The position numbers and the translations under genes are program-made. Of a stretch of DNA of 64,000 nucleotides, positions 50,031 to 59,130 are shown one piece after another. The stretch comes from a virus. The notes under the pieces were generated by a model. The model saw nothing but the letters and a program-made list of their open reading frames with translations. It did not search any database and was not told the origin of the DNA. The stretch's first letter is position 1, and each line of letters opens with the position of its first letter. Where the stretch lies: the IMG/VR virus record IMGVR_UViG_3300025660_000005, positions 1 through 64,000 of that record. One strand, 5' to 3'.

Positions 50031-51269
50031 GTGACGGATAGCAAGACCAAGCCTGATGGGCTCAAGTGCCGGATCTGCGGTCACGTAGAGCAGGACTTCC
50101 TGGGGGACCACCTCTTGGAAGCCCACGGCATGACAGCATCAAAGTACCTCGACACGTACCCGGATGCGGGCACCGTCAGCCAGCGGCTCCATGCCCGCTT
50201 CCAGCAGACTGTGAACCCCCGCAAGCGGGCGCACCCGCCCAAGCCCACCTCCCTGAAGGTGAAGTTTGGGCGGATCGAGTTCCCGGTTAACGTGGACGTG
50301 CCAGTGGAAAACTGCCTCCCCATGCCGGACCATTACCGGATCCCCCGGTACGGACTGCTCGGGGAGGACGTGGAGCACGCTGTCGTGTCCCTGTTCTTCA
50401 AGCGGTCGATCTACGTGTGGGGGCTTCCCGGTAGCGGGAAGGACGCCCTGTTCCACGCTTGGAGCAACCTGACCCGCACCCCGGCGATGATCCGGCAGGT
50501 GAAACCGGGCACGGACATCGAGGCGTGGTTCTTCAGCCGTGGGTTCACAGAGGCGGGCACGCATTGGGAAGAGGGCGAGGCCCTCAAGGCCCTGCGTGAC
50601 GGGTTCGTCACCCCTACCGGACGACGCATCCCTTACATGATGCTGGTCACTGACTTCGACCGGGCCGACCGGGAACAGGCCGAACACCTCCGCCTCATCA
50701 CGGACTCCATCCAAGGCCGCATCGACGGCCCCGCTGGCAAGGTCTACCCGGTACTCCCCGGCACGCTGGTCGCCGCTACAGGCAACACGGCGGGTTCGGG
50801 CGACGAACGTGGGCGTATGATCTCGGCCAACCCCATCGACGCCTCCCTGCTCGACCGCTTTGAGAAGGTCTTCCAGTTCCGCTGGATGGACTGGCGGGAC
50901 GAGGAGTCCATTGTCCGGGCCAAGTTCCCGGTGCTGGCACAGCGGGTCGGAGACACCCTGTTCGAGAAGATGGGCAAGGTGACGAAGTCGCTCCGTGAGG
51001 CCATCCTCGACGGCGAACTGTACGGCGAGTTCTCCCACCGTGGCCTGTGCTCGATCCTGATGCACGCAGAGGACATGCTGGAGTGCAACGGCTCTGCCAA
51101 GGTGCCGAAGAACCTGTTGAAGCTGGCCTCCCGTTCGTGGCTCGACCGGCTACCCGACGAGGAGAACCGGGAATCGGCGATCAAGATCATGGATCCCCAC
51201 ATCTCCATGCTGGACGTTGGCAAGGCTCCTCCGGGATCCACTGTCGGCGGGTTCAAGGGGGGCCGATAG
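50031..51269 (+). CDS. CobS/MoxR-like AAA+ ATPase with N-terminal MucR-type zinc finger
   Basis: A 412-residue AAA+ protein. Residues 10-45 hold a C2H2 finger (Cys13, Cys16, His27, His32) followed by ASKYLDTYPDA, as in MucR/Ros. The ATPase has Walker A GLPGSGKD (131-138), a VTDFDRAD Walker-B-like strand, ATGNTAGS and LLDRFE arginine-finger region. It starts with GTG behind AGAGGGG. Paired with the VWA protein, it probably powers a remodelling complex. The finger may recruit it to DNA. Confidence 0.85.
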   Translation: MTDSKTKPDGLKCRICGHVEQDFLGDHLLEAHGMTASKYLDTYPDAGTVSQRLHARFQQTVNPRKRAHPPKPTSLKVKFGRIEFPVNVDVPVENCLPMPDHYRIPRYGLLGEDVEHAVVSLFFKRSIYVWGLPGSGKDALFHAWSNLTRTPAMIRQVKPGTDIEAWFFSRGFTEAGTHWEEGEALKALRDGFVTPTGRRIPYMMLVTDFDRADREQAEHLRLITDSIQGRIDGPAGKVYPVLPGTLVAATGNTAGSGDERGRMISANPIDASLLDRFEKVFQFRWMDWRDEESIVRAKFPVLAQRVGDTLFEKMGKVTKSLREAILDGELYGEFSHRGLCSILMHAEDMLECNGSAKVPKNLLKLASRSWLDRLPDEENRESAIKIMDPHISMLDVGKAPPGSTVGGFKGGR

Positions 51270-51270
51270 G

Positions 51271-52113
51271 ATGAGAGGCACACCCAAGCACACCGTTAGC
51301 GCCAAGAGCTTCGTTAGCCCGCTGCTCCTGACTCTGGGGAAGCTCTCCGGGTTCAAGCCGGACGTCCCCGTCCAAAGCGAGGCCACCTACGATCCGACCT
51401 GTGTGGACATGGGCATCACCATCGACCAGTTCGGAAAGCCCGCAGGGGTCAACGCTTTCAGCACCGTGCGTTGGATGCAGGCGGCGTTCAAGACCCTCAT
51501 CGCAGAGGGTTGGGCCGCCCGTGAAGGCCGGGGTACGTGGAAGCTGACCCCGGATGGAGTAATCAAGGCACAGTCCCTACGGGATGCCAAGTCCTCGGAG
51601 GACAGCGTGGACGGTGACAAAACTCAGGTAGCCTCGATGCCCTTGCCGGTGTCCCCCGGACACGACGAGGGCAACGATTACCACGACGACGCCTACATTC
51701 GGGGGCTGGCCATCGAGCAGACGCCCTGTTACGGGGCGTACTCGGACAAGTCGGACGTATGCACCGACTGTGCGGTGAAGAACCGCTGCCTCAACGCCAT
51801 GGCGGCTCACCTGTCCCGGCTGTCCACCCTGTTGGCCAAAGAGGACATCGACGCCGCTGCCGCCAAGCAGGTACAGCCCTCGACCGTCGTGGGGCCTGCC
51901 GTGAAGCCCTCAAAGCCCGCCGCCCGACCGGCGACGAGTGGTGCCACGAGCATGTCGGGTGAAACGCAACGAATCACCTGTCAGCAGAAGGCCATCTGCA
52001 AGAAGTGCGGTAACGTGGTGTCGAAGGGTGAGGATGCTGTCTGGATTCGCTCGGCGAATGCGTCACAAGGCCCACCCGGCATCTACCACGTTCACTGCTA
52101 CGAGGAAGATTGA
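51271..52113 (+). CDS. three-domain protein: winged helix, Cys motif, zinc finger
   Basis: A 280-residue protein. Residues 5-105 match the winged-helix unit duplicated in the sigma-like protein (PLLLTLGKLSGF... GTWKLTPDGVIKA). About residues 150-185 carry CYGAYSDKSDVCTDCAVKNRC. The C-terminal 45 residues are a CKKC...H-x2-C zinc finger. It may bind DNA or the ATPase. It follows the CobS-like gene with one base between and precedes an overlapped hypothetical gene. Confidence 0.6.
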   Translation: MRGTPKHTVSAKSFVSPLLLTLGKLSGFKPDVPVQSEATYDPTCVDMGITIDQFGKPAGVNAFSTVRWMQAAFKTLIAEGWAAREGRGTWKLTPDGVIKAQSLRDAKSSEDSVDGDKTQVASMPLPVSPGHDEGNDYHDDAYIRGLAIEQTPCYGAYSDKSDVCTDCAVKNRCLNAMAAHLSRLSTLLAKEDIDAAAAKQVQPSTVVGPAVKPSKPAARPATSGATSMSGETQRITCQQKAICKKCGNVVSKGEDAVWIRSANASQGPPGIYHVHCYEED

Positions 52114-52595
52114 TGCCCACGCCGAAAACTGCCGACCTGATCACGGTTATCCGTACCATCGAAGACCTCCGCCGTGCCCTGCCCAGCCTCCTCACCGCCA
52201 TGCCGGACGAGGAGGCTGTGGCCTTGGGGCACAAGCTGGCGGGCATCTCCAAAGAGGCCGGGGAAGCCTTGGAACCCATCAAGGGCAAGCTGCGTGAACT
52301 GGCCGTACAGGCCCGTGCGGGAGATCCCGGCGCAGAGCACTTCGATGGGAACGACGGCTCCCGCTGTACGGTCTCGATCCCCAAGCCCAACACGGTCGTT
52401 CGCAAGGACGCCGACATGGACGGCTTGAAGGGGATTCTGGGAGATGACTTCGACCGCTTCTTCGACACGGTCGTGACCTACAAGGCCCGTGATACCCTCG
52501 CTACCCGTGTCGCCGGGGCTGATCAAGCCAAGCGGGATGCCGTCCTTGAAGCGGTGGACGTGAAAGAGGGCACCCCTCGGGTGTACTTCAAGTAG
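52113..52595 (+). CDS. hypothetical protein, 160 aa
   Basis: Unrecognised. An N-terminal helical pair, then a compact alpha/beta part (HFDGNDGSRCTVSIPKP; DRFFDTVVTYKARD). The ATG at 52113 overlaps the upstream stop (TGATG). Confidence 0.6.
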   Translation: MPTPKTADLITVIRTIEDLRRALPSLLTAMPDEEAVALGHKLAGISKEAGEALEPIKGKLRELAVQARAGDPGAEHFDGNDGSRCTVSIPKPNTVVRKDADMDGLKGILGDDFDRFFDTVVTYKARDTLATRVAGADQAKRDAVLEAVDVKEGTPRVYFK

Positions 52596-52603
52596 CGGAT
52601 CCG

Positions 52604-52632
52604 GCTTAGCCCCTTCCTGTTCCGTGTGGGAT
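52604..52632 (+). promoter_or_regulatory. phage-type promoter GCTTAG-N17-TGGGAT
   Basis: GCTTAG (52604-52609), 17 bases, TGGGAT. Twenty bases before the 336-aa gene. Confidence 0.6.
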
Positions 52633-52651
52633 CCCTGAATAGGAGGAGCCC

Positions 52652-53662
52652 ATGACTGAACGAGTACTCCCCAACTGCACCTGTGGCCGCAACGAGTGGC
52701 GACAAGGTGGCTGCACGATGGGAGCCGGTTACTCGGCCCATCACTTCTGCCCCTGCGGCCTCCGTGCCTTGGAGATCAGCAACAACGGCTACAGCACGTT
52801 CTCCATCTTCCCGGATGGTCCGAAGGGCGTCCCCGACGACTTTACCGAGACGTTCCTCCAGCCGGTGTTCGATTGGTTCAACACCAAGCTGGCCACCGCT
52901 TCCCGTGCCTACGAGATGGACGGCTGGATGCCCCTCAAGAAGGCCAAGGAGAACGAAGACGCCGACGCCATCGCTGGGACATTCGGCCTCGACCCGGCCA
53001 AGGGCTACCACTACAAGTCCGAGTACAACGACGACCACAAGCTGGTGGGCGAGTGGTACGAGGACGACGAGGGGAACCGCCTCCCCGTGGACGGCAAGGC
53101 CCTGATCGAAGCGTTCCGTGCCGGGTACGTCCAGTACAACCCCCGGACGCTCCTCGCCCCCGAGAACCCGCCGCTCTGGCCGGAAATGATCTTCCGTGTC
53201 TACCTCGGGACGGAGGGCGGCTGGAAGCACGTCCCCCGAGAAGAGGCCCGCACCGAAGAGATCATTGACCCGATCCGCCGCAACCACGACGAGTTCTGGG
53301 CCGGGGTGTTCAAGGAGGTGCAGGACAAGTCGGGCCGCACCTTCGAACCCACCGTGATCCCCAACCAGTACTACGGGGACAGCACGAAGTCGGAGCCGTG
53401 GTACACGTTCGTCTACGCCGAGACCGAGTTCACGGTCGGCCCCCGCAAGCGGGTAATCAGCCTGTCCATGAAGTCGGAACGCCTGTTCGCCGTGGACCAC
53501 CTCCGGGATCTCGGGAAGCGGGACAAGGTGACCTACGAATCCAGTGGTCGCTGGCAGGGCCCCGAAGACCACGCCAAGTCCATGACGATCCACGCATGGG
53601 GCCGTGACAAGCTGATCGAATACCTCCTCGCTGCCCTTGAGTTCTTGCCTGTCGAGCCCTGA
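52652..53662 (+). CDS. hypothetical protein, 336 aa
   Basis: Not recognised. The N-terminal 35 residues hold a Cys/His cluster (CTCGRNEWRQGGC, then HHFCPCG) that could bind zinc. The remainder is a mixed alpha/beta fold with charged surface stretches. AGGAGG precedes the ATG. It has its own promoter. Confidence 0.6.
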   Translation: MTERVLPNCTCGRNEWRQGGCTMGAGYSAHHFCPCGLRALEISNNGYSTFSIFPDGPKGVPDDFTETFLQPVFDWFNTKLATASRAYEMDGWMPLKKAKENEDADAIAGTFGLDPAKGYHYKSEYNDDHKLVGEWYEDDEGNRLPVDGKALIEAFRAGYVQYNPRTLLAPENPPLWPEMIFRVYLGTEGGWKHVPREEARTEEIIDPIRRNHDEFWAGVFKEVQDKSGRTFEPTVIPNQYYGDSTKSEPWYTFVYAETEFTVGPRKRVISLSMKSERLFAVDHLRDLGKRDKVTYESSGRWQGPEDHAKSMTIHAWGRDKLIEYLLAALEFLPVEP

Positions 53663-53666
53663 GCGG

Positions 53667-53695
53667 GCTTAGTGCCCTCCGCTTCCGTGTAGATG
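53667..53695 (+). promoter_or_regulatory. phage-type promoter GCTTAG-N17-TAGATG
   Basis: GCTTAG (53667-53672), 17 bases, TAGATG (53690-53695), 16 bases before the RtcB start. Confidence 0.7.
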
Positions 53696-53711
53696 ACCCG
53701 AGGAGGGACTC

Positions 53712-55124
53712 ATGTCTCACAAGTACGACATCCACTGGCTGACTGACAACTGCTGTGTCCTGCCCGCACGGGCCGGGATGCGGTGCGACGTCACAGCTTT
53801 CCTCACCAAGGAACTATGGGAGGCCACCGAAGAGGGGCTCTGGGCACAGGCTGTACAGGCCGCATCCTACAAGGGTGTGACTCACGCCTTCCTGATGCCG
53901 GACACCCACTTCGGGTTCGGGGTTCCCATCGGCAGCGTCATCGTGACCGACGACACGCTGGTCCAGTCAGGCTCCGGCTACGACATCTCGTGCGGCGTCC
54001 TCTACATGAAGACGAGCCTCAAGGCGGCGGACATCGTCGATCCGGCCAAGCGGCTGGAGTGGATTCATGCGGTTGAGGAGCGTGTAGCCACGGGCCTCGG
54101 TTCGCACCGTCCGGTCAAGATGCCGACCTACGGGTGGACGGACGTGCAGGAGATGCTTGCCCACGGCGGAGAGCCGGTGGGTGTCACGGCGGACGAGTGC
54201 GAGCGTGTCTTCATGCGTGTGGACACGGCGCACTTCAAGGCCAACCGCATCGACCGGGCGTGGCCGAAGGCCGTCCCGCAGATGGGATCCCTCGGTGGTG
54301 GGAACCACTTCATCGAGATGCAGGTAGACCCGACGGACTCCTCTGTCTGGCTGATGCTGCACTGCGGCTCCCGTGGGTACGGGTGGCACACGGCCAACCA
54401 CTACTTCTACGAGGGTGCCCGATTGCGGTGCCTCCAGTCCAAGCGACGGGAGGAGTCCTACCTCCGCATGGACGAGGATCTCGGGAAGGAGTATTGGGCG
54501 CACCACAACTCGGCGGCCAACTACGCCATCGCCAACAGGCACGTCATAGCCAGAGGGCTGGCGGACGCCACGGCGACGGTGTTCGGAGGGGCTGAGTCTG
54601 AGACCCTGTACGAGATCAGCCACAACCTGATCCAGCAGGAGCGCATCTACCTGCCGGACGGTTCGCTGACGGAGGGCTTCGTTCACCGCAAGGGGGCGAC
54701 CCGTGCCTTCCCGGCTGGACACCCGGATCTCGCCCGCACGAAGTGGGCTGAGACGGGCCACCCGTGCTTGATCCCCGGTTCCATGAAGGACGGGGCTGCG
54801 ATCCTGTTCCCGCTCTCCGGGACGAGGAAGACGGGCTGCTCCGTCAACCACGGGGCCGGACGGCTCATGGGACGTGGGGAGGCCAAGCGTGAGCTTCGGG
54901 CAATCCACGATGAGATCGACGAGGAGATGCGGGACGCCCGTGTCGTCTGCGCGGACGGAACCATCGTCGAGGGCATCGTCATGAACTCGGAGCGGACGCC
55001 GCTGGACGAGTGCGGCCACGCCTACAAGGATCTCAACGCTGTGCTCCGGGTGTTGGAGGACGAGGGCATCGCCAAGATGACCCTGCGCCTGTTCCCGGTC
55101 GCCAACCTCAAGGGGCTGGAGTAA
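53712..55124 (+). CDS. rtcB: RtcB-type RNA ligase
   Basis: A 470-residue RNA ligase joining 2',3'-cyclic phosphate (or 3'-phosphate) to 5'-OH ends. Metal and GTP-binding motifs are intact: PDTHFGFGVPIG, GSGYDISCG, GGGNHFIE, LHCGSRG, and the guanylylated His in VNHGAGRLM. It would repair tRNAs cut by host defence nucleases, complementing the phage's own tRNA set and Pnkp. The start has CGAGGAGGG upstream; its stop overlaps the next gene (TAATG). Confidence 0.95.
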   Translation: MSHKYDIHWLTDNCCVLPARAGMRCDVTAFLTKELWEATEEGLWAQAVQAASYKGVTHAFLMPDTHFGFGVPIGSVIVTDDTLVQSGSGYDISCGVLYMKTSLKAADIVDPAKRLEWIHAVEERVATGLGSHRPVKMPTYGWTDVQEMLAHGGEPVGVTADECERVFMRVDTAHFKANRIDRAWPKAVPQMGSLGGGNHFIEMQVDPTDSSVWLMLHCGSRGYGWHTANHYFYEGARLRCLQSKRREESYLRMDEDLGKEYWAHHNSAANYAIANRHVIARGLADATATVFGGAESETLYEISHNLIQQERIYLPDGSLTEGFVHRKGATRAFPAGHPDLARTKWAETGHPCLIPGSMKDGAAILFPLSGTRKTGCSVNHGAGRLMGRGEAKRELRAIHDEIDEEMRDARVVCADGTIVEGIVMNSERTPLDECGHAYKDLNAVLRVLEDEGIAKMTLRLFPVANLKGLE

Positions 55125-55324
55125 TGAACGACATCAGTCTGAAAGTCGTGATGTGGCCCGAGGTGAAGGGCCACCCGAAGGCTCCGCCCCGTGAGGGGTA
55201 CGTGAGCTTTGAGTACCACGAGATCGAGGAGTTGGCTCTGCACTTCGACCTGATGATCCAAGAACGGGACGGGGACACCTTCCTGTTCCTGTGCGGTAAG
55301 GGCAGAGCCTTCAAGCAGAGGTGA
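55124..55324 (+). CDS. hypothetical protein, 66 aa
   Basis: A small alpha/beta protein, unrecognised. Cotranslated with RtcB through a TAATG overlap, so it may be a cofactor or unrelated passenger. Confidence 0.6.
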   Translation: MNDISLKVVMWPEVKGHPKAPPREGYVSFEYHEIEELALHFDLMIQERDGDTFLFLCGKGRAFKQR

Positions 55325-55327
55325 CGG

Positions 55328-55588
55328 ATGACGAAACTCCAAAGGACGGCCTGCGCCTGTCTGTTCGGGCTAGTTGTGTGCGGTGTGGTGCTGGCCATGA
55401 TCGTCACCGGCTTCATGGCTGGTGCGGAGGCCGGGATCGAGATCACCATGAACACCAACATGGCGTCCGAGAACCTTGAGGCCCGGTACTATTACGCCCG
55501 AGGCATCCTGTTCGGTATCGTAGCCATGACCCTCTGGTGGCGTTTAGTGGAACCCCGGCTCCTGAGATGGATCCGAAACGGAGACTAG
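55328..55588 (+). CDS. two-span membrane protein, 86 aa (holin-like topology)
   Basis: Two hydrophobic segments (about residues 10-32 and 58-77) with a short polar loop and a basic tail. Small two-span proteins often serve as holins, but no family is recognised and no endolysin is adjacent. GAGGTG precedes the ATG. Confidence 0.6.
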   Translation: MTKLQRTACACLFGLVVCGVVLAMIVTGFMAGAEAGIEITMNTNMASENLEARYYYARGILFGIVAMTLWWRLVEPRLLRWIRNGD

Positions 55589-55589
55589 C

Positions 55590-56591
55590 ATGACGGACAA
55601 GGGTAACGGGAACGGGAACGGGAACGGCAAGATCATCACCCTGTTCCCTGAGATGGGCGGCGCTCCGAAACAGGCCGCCCCGCAACAGTTCAACCTGACC
55701 ATTGGATGGAACCCTGCGTTGGGCTCCGTCATGGTGTCCTTCGACGAGTCCGTTCGGGGGTTCGGCCTCCGGTCGGACGACGCCGAACGTCTGGCGAAGA
55801 CCATCCTGTCCCACCTCCAGTTCAAGGAACTCCCGTTCCACCGGACGGCTCCCCCGCTCCCCGTGGACGCCCCTCTCCGCAAGGCAGAGGTCGAGTGGCT
55901 GATGGAGCACCCCCTGTGGACGTACCCTGTCGAGATGCGCTGCCCGCCCGAGGGAGGCAGCTACTTCGGGGACCCCATTGAGATCGGGGACGTCGACAAG
56001 TCCGGCCACAAGGTCGTTTCGGCGGAGCCGGACTCGGAGGGCGTGCTCAAGGCCGTCCCCATGCTGTTCGACGGCCCGGACTGGCAGGACGAGGTACACC
56101 GGATCGGCGGCGGGTTCTACGAGTCCGTTGAGACCACCTTCCACCACGTCGACCCGCTGGCGGAGCGCATCCACGACGAGCTTTCCGACGGCGTGGACGA
56201 CCCCCGCAACAATGCGTCCCGTGTCTGGGTCGAAGCCGGAGGCTGGTACGACCGCTCCGAGGACGACAACGAGATGATCCCGGAGGAGGGGTGGAACAAG
56301 TACAACCGCTGGCAGTCCTGTCACGACATCCGCCTCGACTGTGGCGGCCCGGACTGGGAAACGGCTCTGATGGAACTCGCCCGCCTCGTCCGGTTCTTCT
56401 ACCACGACGACGGCACCGAGAGGGCAGAGGCCCCCGAGAAGTGCGAGGGCTCCTTCGAGAACGATGATGCCATGAATGGGGACTGGATCTCGGCCTGTGA
56501 GGACGACGGGGACGGGTTCTGCAAGACGTGTGGGTATGTCATGGGGTGGCACGAGAGCACCCCTGATGAAGACAAAAGTGAAGATGCCTGA
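55590..56591 (+). CDS. hypothetical protein, 333 aa
   Basis: Unrecognised. The N-terminus has four GN dipeptides in a row (low complexity), the core is acidic alpha/beta, and the C-terminus carries Cys residues (CEGSF, CEDDGDGFCKTCG) that could form a metal knuckle. Confidence 0.6.
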   Translation: MTDKGNGNGNGNGKIITLFPEMGGAPKQAAPQQFNLTIGWNPALGSVMVSFDESVRGFGLRSDDAERLAKTILSHLQFKELPFHRTAPPLPVDAPLRKAEVEWLMEHPLWTYPVEMRCPPEGGSYFGDPIEIGDVDKSGHKVVSAEPDSEGVLKAVPMLFDGPDWQDEVHRIGGGFYESVETTFHHVDPLAERIHDELSDGVDDPRNNASRVWVEAGGWYDRSEDDNEMIPEEGWNKYNRWQSCHDIRLDCGGPDWETALMELARLVRFFYHDDGTERAEAPEKCEGSFENDDAMNGDWISACEDDGDGFCKTCGYVMGWHESTPDEDKSEDA

Positions 56592-56602
56592 CCCTCGGGG
56601 GG

Positions 56603-56631
56603 CTTAGCCCTTTCGTGGTTCGGGTAGAGAT
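56603..56631 (+). promoter_or_regulatory. phage-type promoter GCTTAG-N17-TAGAGA for the ABC-OmpA operon
   Basis: GCTTAG (56603-56608), 17 bases ending GGG, TAGAGA (56626-56631), about 20 bases before the first gene of the operon. Confidence 0.75.
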
Positions 56632-56651
56632 AGAGCAAGAGGAGGTGCCTG

Positions 56652-57368
56652 ATGGCCGGTGAAGAGAAAAAGAAGGGCGGGTTCCTGTCCATGTTCGTGG
56701 ACTACGACACGGAAGAGACCCCCGACGATGCGACCGACGTGACCGAGGTCGCCGCTCCTGCGGTGTCCGATGACCCGCTGGCAGCCTTCACGGCTACCCC
56801 AACGGCACCCGTAGAGGCGGCACCCGCCGCCCCGGCAGCGCCTCCGGCCCCCAAGCGGACAGCGTTGGACTGGACGCTCGACGAGGTCTTCGCCGCAGGC
56901 AAGGTAGGCACCGGGGCGAACTCGGCCCACACCGTCCTCACCCTGCTGGACAACCTCGCACAGTTCCCCGAACCGCAGCGCCTCGCCATGATCCGGGCGA
57001 TGGACGCCGCCGACGACGCATGGGACGAGCCCACGGTCAAGGCGGACGCTGAGAAGCGTGTCAACGTCCTGCGCCAGTACGGATCCTTCATCGACAAGGA
57101 CGTAGCCACCCGCTGTACGGCGATCCAGAGCCAGTTCGAGGGCCTGAAGACCAGCAGCGATGACCGCATCAAGGCGCTTGAGGCGCAGATCGCCGCCCTC
57201 CAGTCCGAACGTGAGCAGGTGATGCAGGACATCTCCGAGTCTCAGGTTTCGGCCAAGGACAGGGCGGCAGCGGTGACCAAGCGTGGCGAGGATGCCAAGG
57301 CCGCAGCGGCCAAGGAAGGCGTCCGTTACACCAAGCTCGTGACTTTCTTCGGCCAGCAGAAGGGCTAG
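56652..57368 (+). CDS. coiled-coil protein at the head of the ABC-OmpA operon
   Basis: A 238-residue cytosolic protein. An acidic N-terminus is followed by an Ala/Pro-rich linker (about 45-70), a helical domain (75-150) and a coiled coil (150-225). No family recognised. The gene is preceded by AGAGGAGG and the promoter at 56603. Its place suggests it works with the transporter. Confidence 0.65.
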   Translation: MAGEEKKKGGFLSMFVDYDTEETPDDATDVTEVAAPAVSDDPLAAFTATPTAPVEAAPAAPAAPPAPKRTALDWTLDEVFAAGKVGTGANSAHTVLTLLDNLAQFPEPQRLAMIRAMDAADDAWDEPTVKADAEKRVNVLRQYGSFIDKDVATRCTAIQSQFEGLKTSSDDRIKALEAQIAALQSEREQVMQDISESQVSAKDRAAAVTKRGEDAKAAAAKEGVRYTKLVTFFGQQKG

Positions 57369-57434
57369 GCCGAAGGTGCCTGCCGGGAATGACCCCGGTA
57401 CGGTGAGACAGACAATTCGCAAGGGAGGTTCGAG

Positions 57435-59120
57435 ATGAAGCTCAAGCCGATGGGAAAGATCCTGCTCGTCCTAGTCGTCGCGGGAGCGGCGGCGGGTGCG
57501 TACTTCGGGTTCTTCCACGAGTCCACGACCGAGACGGCGACCGCCACCGCTCCGGCGACGGCGACCGCCACCACGACGCAGCCTGCGGCTGTGACCCCCA
57601 CGACGACCCCCGGTGCGGTGGCGGGTGTCCAGGCCCCTGCGGCGATCAAGCCGACCGGCGTCCAGCCCAAGACCCACTACAAGGTGGCCCTGTCGCAGTG
57701 GCCCGGTCACATGGCGGGCATCATCGCCTGCGGCGGCCTGACGACGCAGCCGGGTTCCATCTGTGCCAAGGAGGGGATCCAGCTTGAGTTCGTCTTCATC
57801 GAGGAGCCGGACAAGAAGAACGCTGCCCTCCAGTCCGGCGAGGTCGACTTCACTTGGCAGGTGGTCGACGAGATGCCCCTGAACATGCCCGGTTACGCAC
57901 GCTCCGGCGTCGAAGCGCAGGCGTTCGTCCAGATCGACTGGTCCCGTGGCGGTGACGCCTGTGTGGCAGCGGCCAACGTGAAGACGCCCCGTGATCTGCT
58001 GGCCAGCCGTGGCGCAGCCATGATGAAGTTCAGCCCCGACCACACGGTCTACGAGTTCTGGATCAACAACAGCGACCTGAACCCGCAGGAAGTGCGGCAG
58101 CTTCGCCAGCAGACCAAGTTCTCGATGGACTCATGGGAGTTCGGGCGCAACCTGTTCTGTCAGAAGCAGGTCGACGTGGCATGCCTGTGGGAGCCTGACG
58201 TGACGCTCGCCCTTGAGTGCCGCCCCGGTGCCCACCGTGTGTTCAGCACCAAGGACGCCGACACGCTGGTCGCCGACGTGCTGCTCGGTAAGAAGGACTT
58301 CCTCCAGCAGCAGCCCGAGATCGCCCGCAAGGTGGCGAAGATCTTCATGGAAGGTGCCAAGCTAGGTACGGCGGACAAGCCCGCAGCGGCCCGCCTGATC
58401 TCGACGGTCGTGCCCCGTTTCCGTGACGAACTCAAGTACGAGGGCACCCTCAAGGCGCTCAACTGGGTCCGCTGGAACGATCTCGGCGACAACACGTCCT
58501 TCTTCGGCCTCGGCGGGACTGCGCCCCTCTTCGACACGGTCTACAAGCAGGCGGACAGCATCTGGTCGGAGTACACGGAGCCTGACGGCACCCCGGTCCT
58601 CTCGCAGCGCTTCAGCGCCCACGGTCTGCGTACCGCAGCCATCGTGAAGCCCCTGTACGACGCTGAGATGGCCCGACGCCAGCAGGTCGCCGCCTCGTCC
58701 GGTGTGGCAGCGGTTCCCGTGGCAGCGGCGAAGCCGGTCTACAACCCGCAGGTCGCCAAGACGGCGGCACCCAAGCTGGTCAAGCCGGTGAGCATCCACT
58801 TCGACACGGGTGCCTACGCCATCGACACGCAGTCCCGCTCGATCCTGAAGCGTCAGGTGTTGCCGCAGTTGATGCTGGCGACGGCCATGAGCATCCGTGT
58901 CGAGGGCAACACCGACGACGTGGGCAGTGACAGCGGCAACAAGACCCTCTCGGGCAAGCGGGCGCAGGCGGTCGTTGACTACCTGATCTCGCAGGGCATC
59001 GACCCGGCCCGTATTGCGGCACAGGGCAACGGCGAGGACAACCCGCTCTGCGACCTGAAGACCCCCGACTGCCGTTCACGGAACCGCCGCACCGAGATCC
59101 TGTTCGTTTCGGCCAACTAG
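57435..59120 (+). CDS. ABC-importer binding protein fused to an OmpA domain
   Basis: A 561-residue protein: N-terminal membrane anchor (8-26), Thr/Ala-rich linker (30-78), a periplasmic binding-protein fold of the NMT1/SsuA/nitrate-taurine type (about 80-410; e.g. GEVDFTWQVV), an Ala-rich spacer, then an OmpA/MotB domain (about 445-560) with NTDDVGSDSGNKTLSGKRAQ split across its two motifs and NRRTEI at the end. It would bind an unknown small molecule while tethered to both inner membrane and peptidoglycan. It is followed by the permease and ATPase. Confidence 0.85.
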   Translation: MKLKPMGKILLVLVVAGAAAGAYFGFFHESTTETATATAPATATATTTQPAAVTPTTTPGAVAGVQAPAAIKPTGVQPKTHYKVALSQWPGHMAGIIACGGLTTQPGSICAKEGIQLEFVFIEEPDKKNAALQSGEVDFTWQVVDEMPLNMPGYARSGVEAQAFVQIDWSRGGDACVAAANVKTPRDLLASRGAAMMKFSPDHTVYEFWINNSDLNPQEVRQLRQQTKFSMDSWEFGRNLFCQKQVDVACLWEPDVTLALECRPGAHRVFSTKDADTLVADVLLGKKDFLQQQPEIARKVAKIFMEGAKLGTADKPAAARLISTVVPRFRDELKYEGTLKALNWVRWNDLGDNTSFFGLGGTAPLFDTVYKQADSIWSEYTEPDGTPVLSQRFSAHGLRTAAIVKPLYDAEMARRQQVAASSGVAAVPVAAAKPVYNPQVAKTAAPKLVKPVSIHFDTGAYAIDTQSRSILKRQVLPQLMLATAMSIRVEGNTDDVGSDSGNKTLSGKRAQAVVDYLISQGIDPARIAAQGNGEDNPLCDLKTPDCRSRNRRTEILFVSAN

Positions 59121-59130
59121 GAGGGCGATC

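Noticed and set aside
55328-55588. Confident holin call
   Set aside because: Topology fits but many small two-span proteins do; no lysis partner is adjacent.
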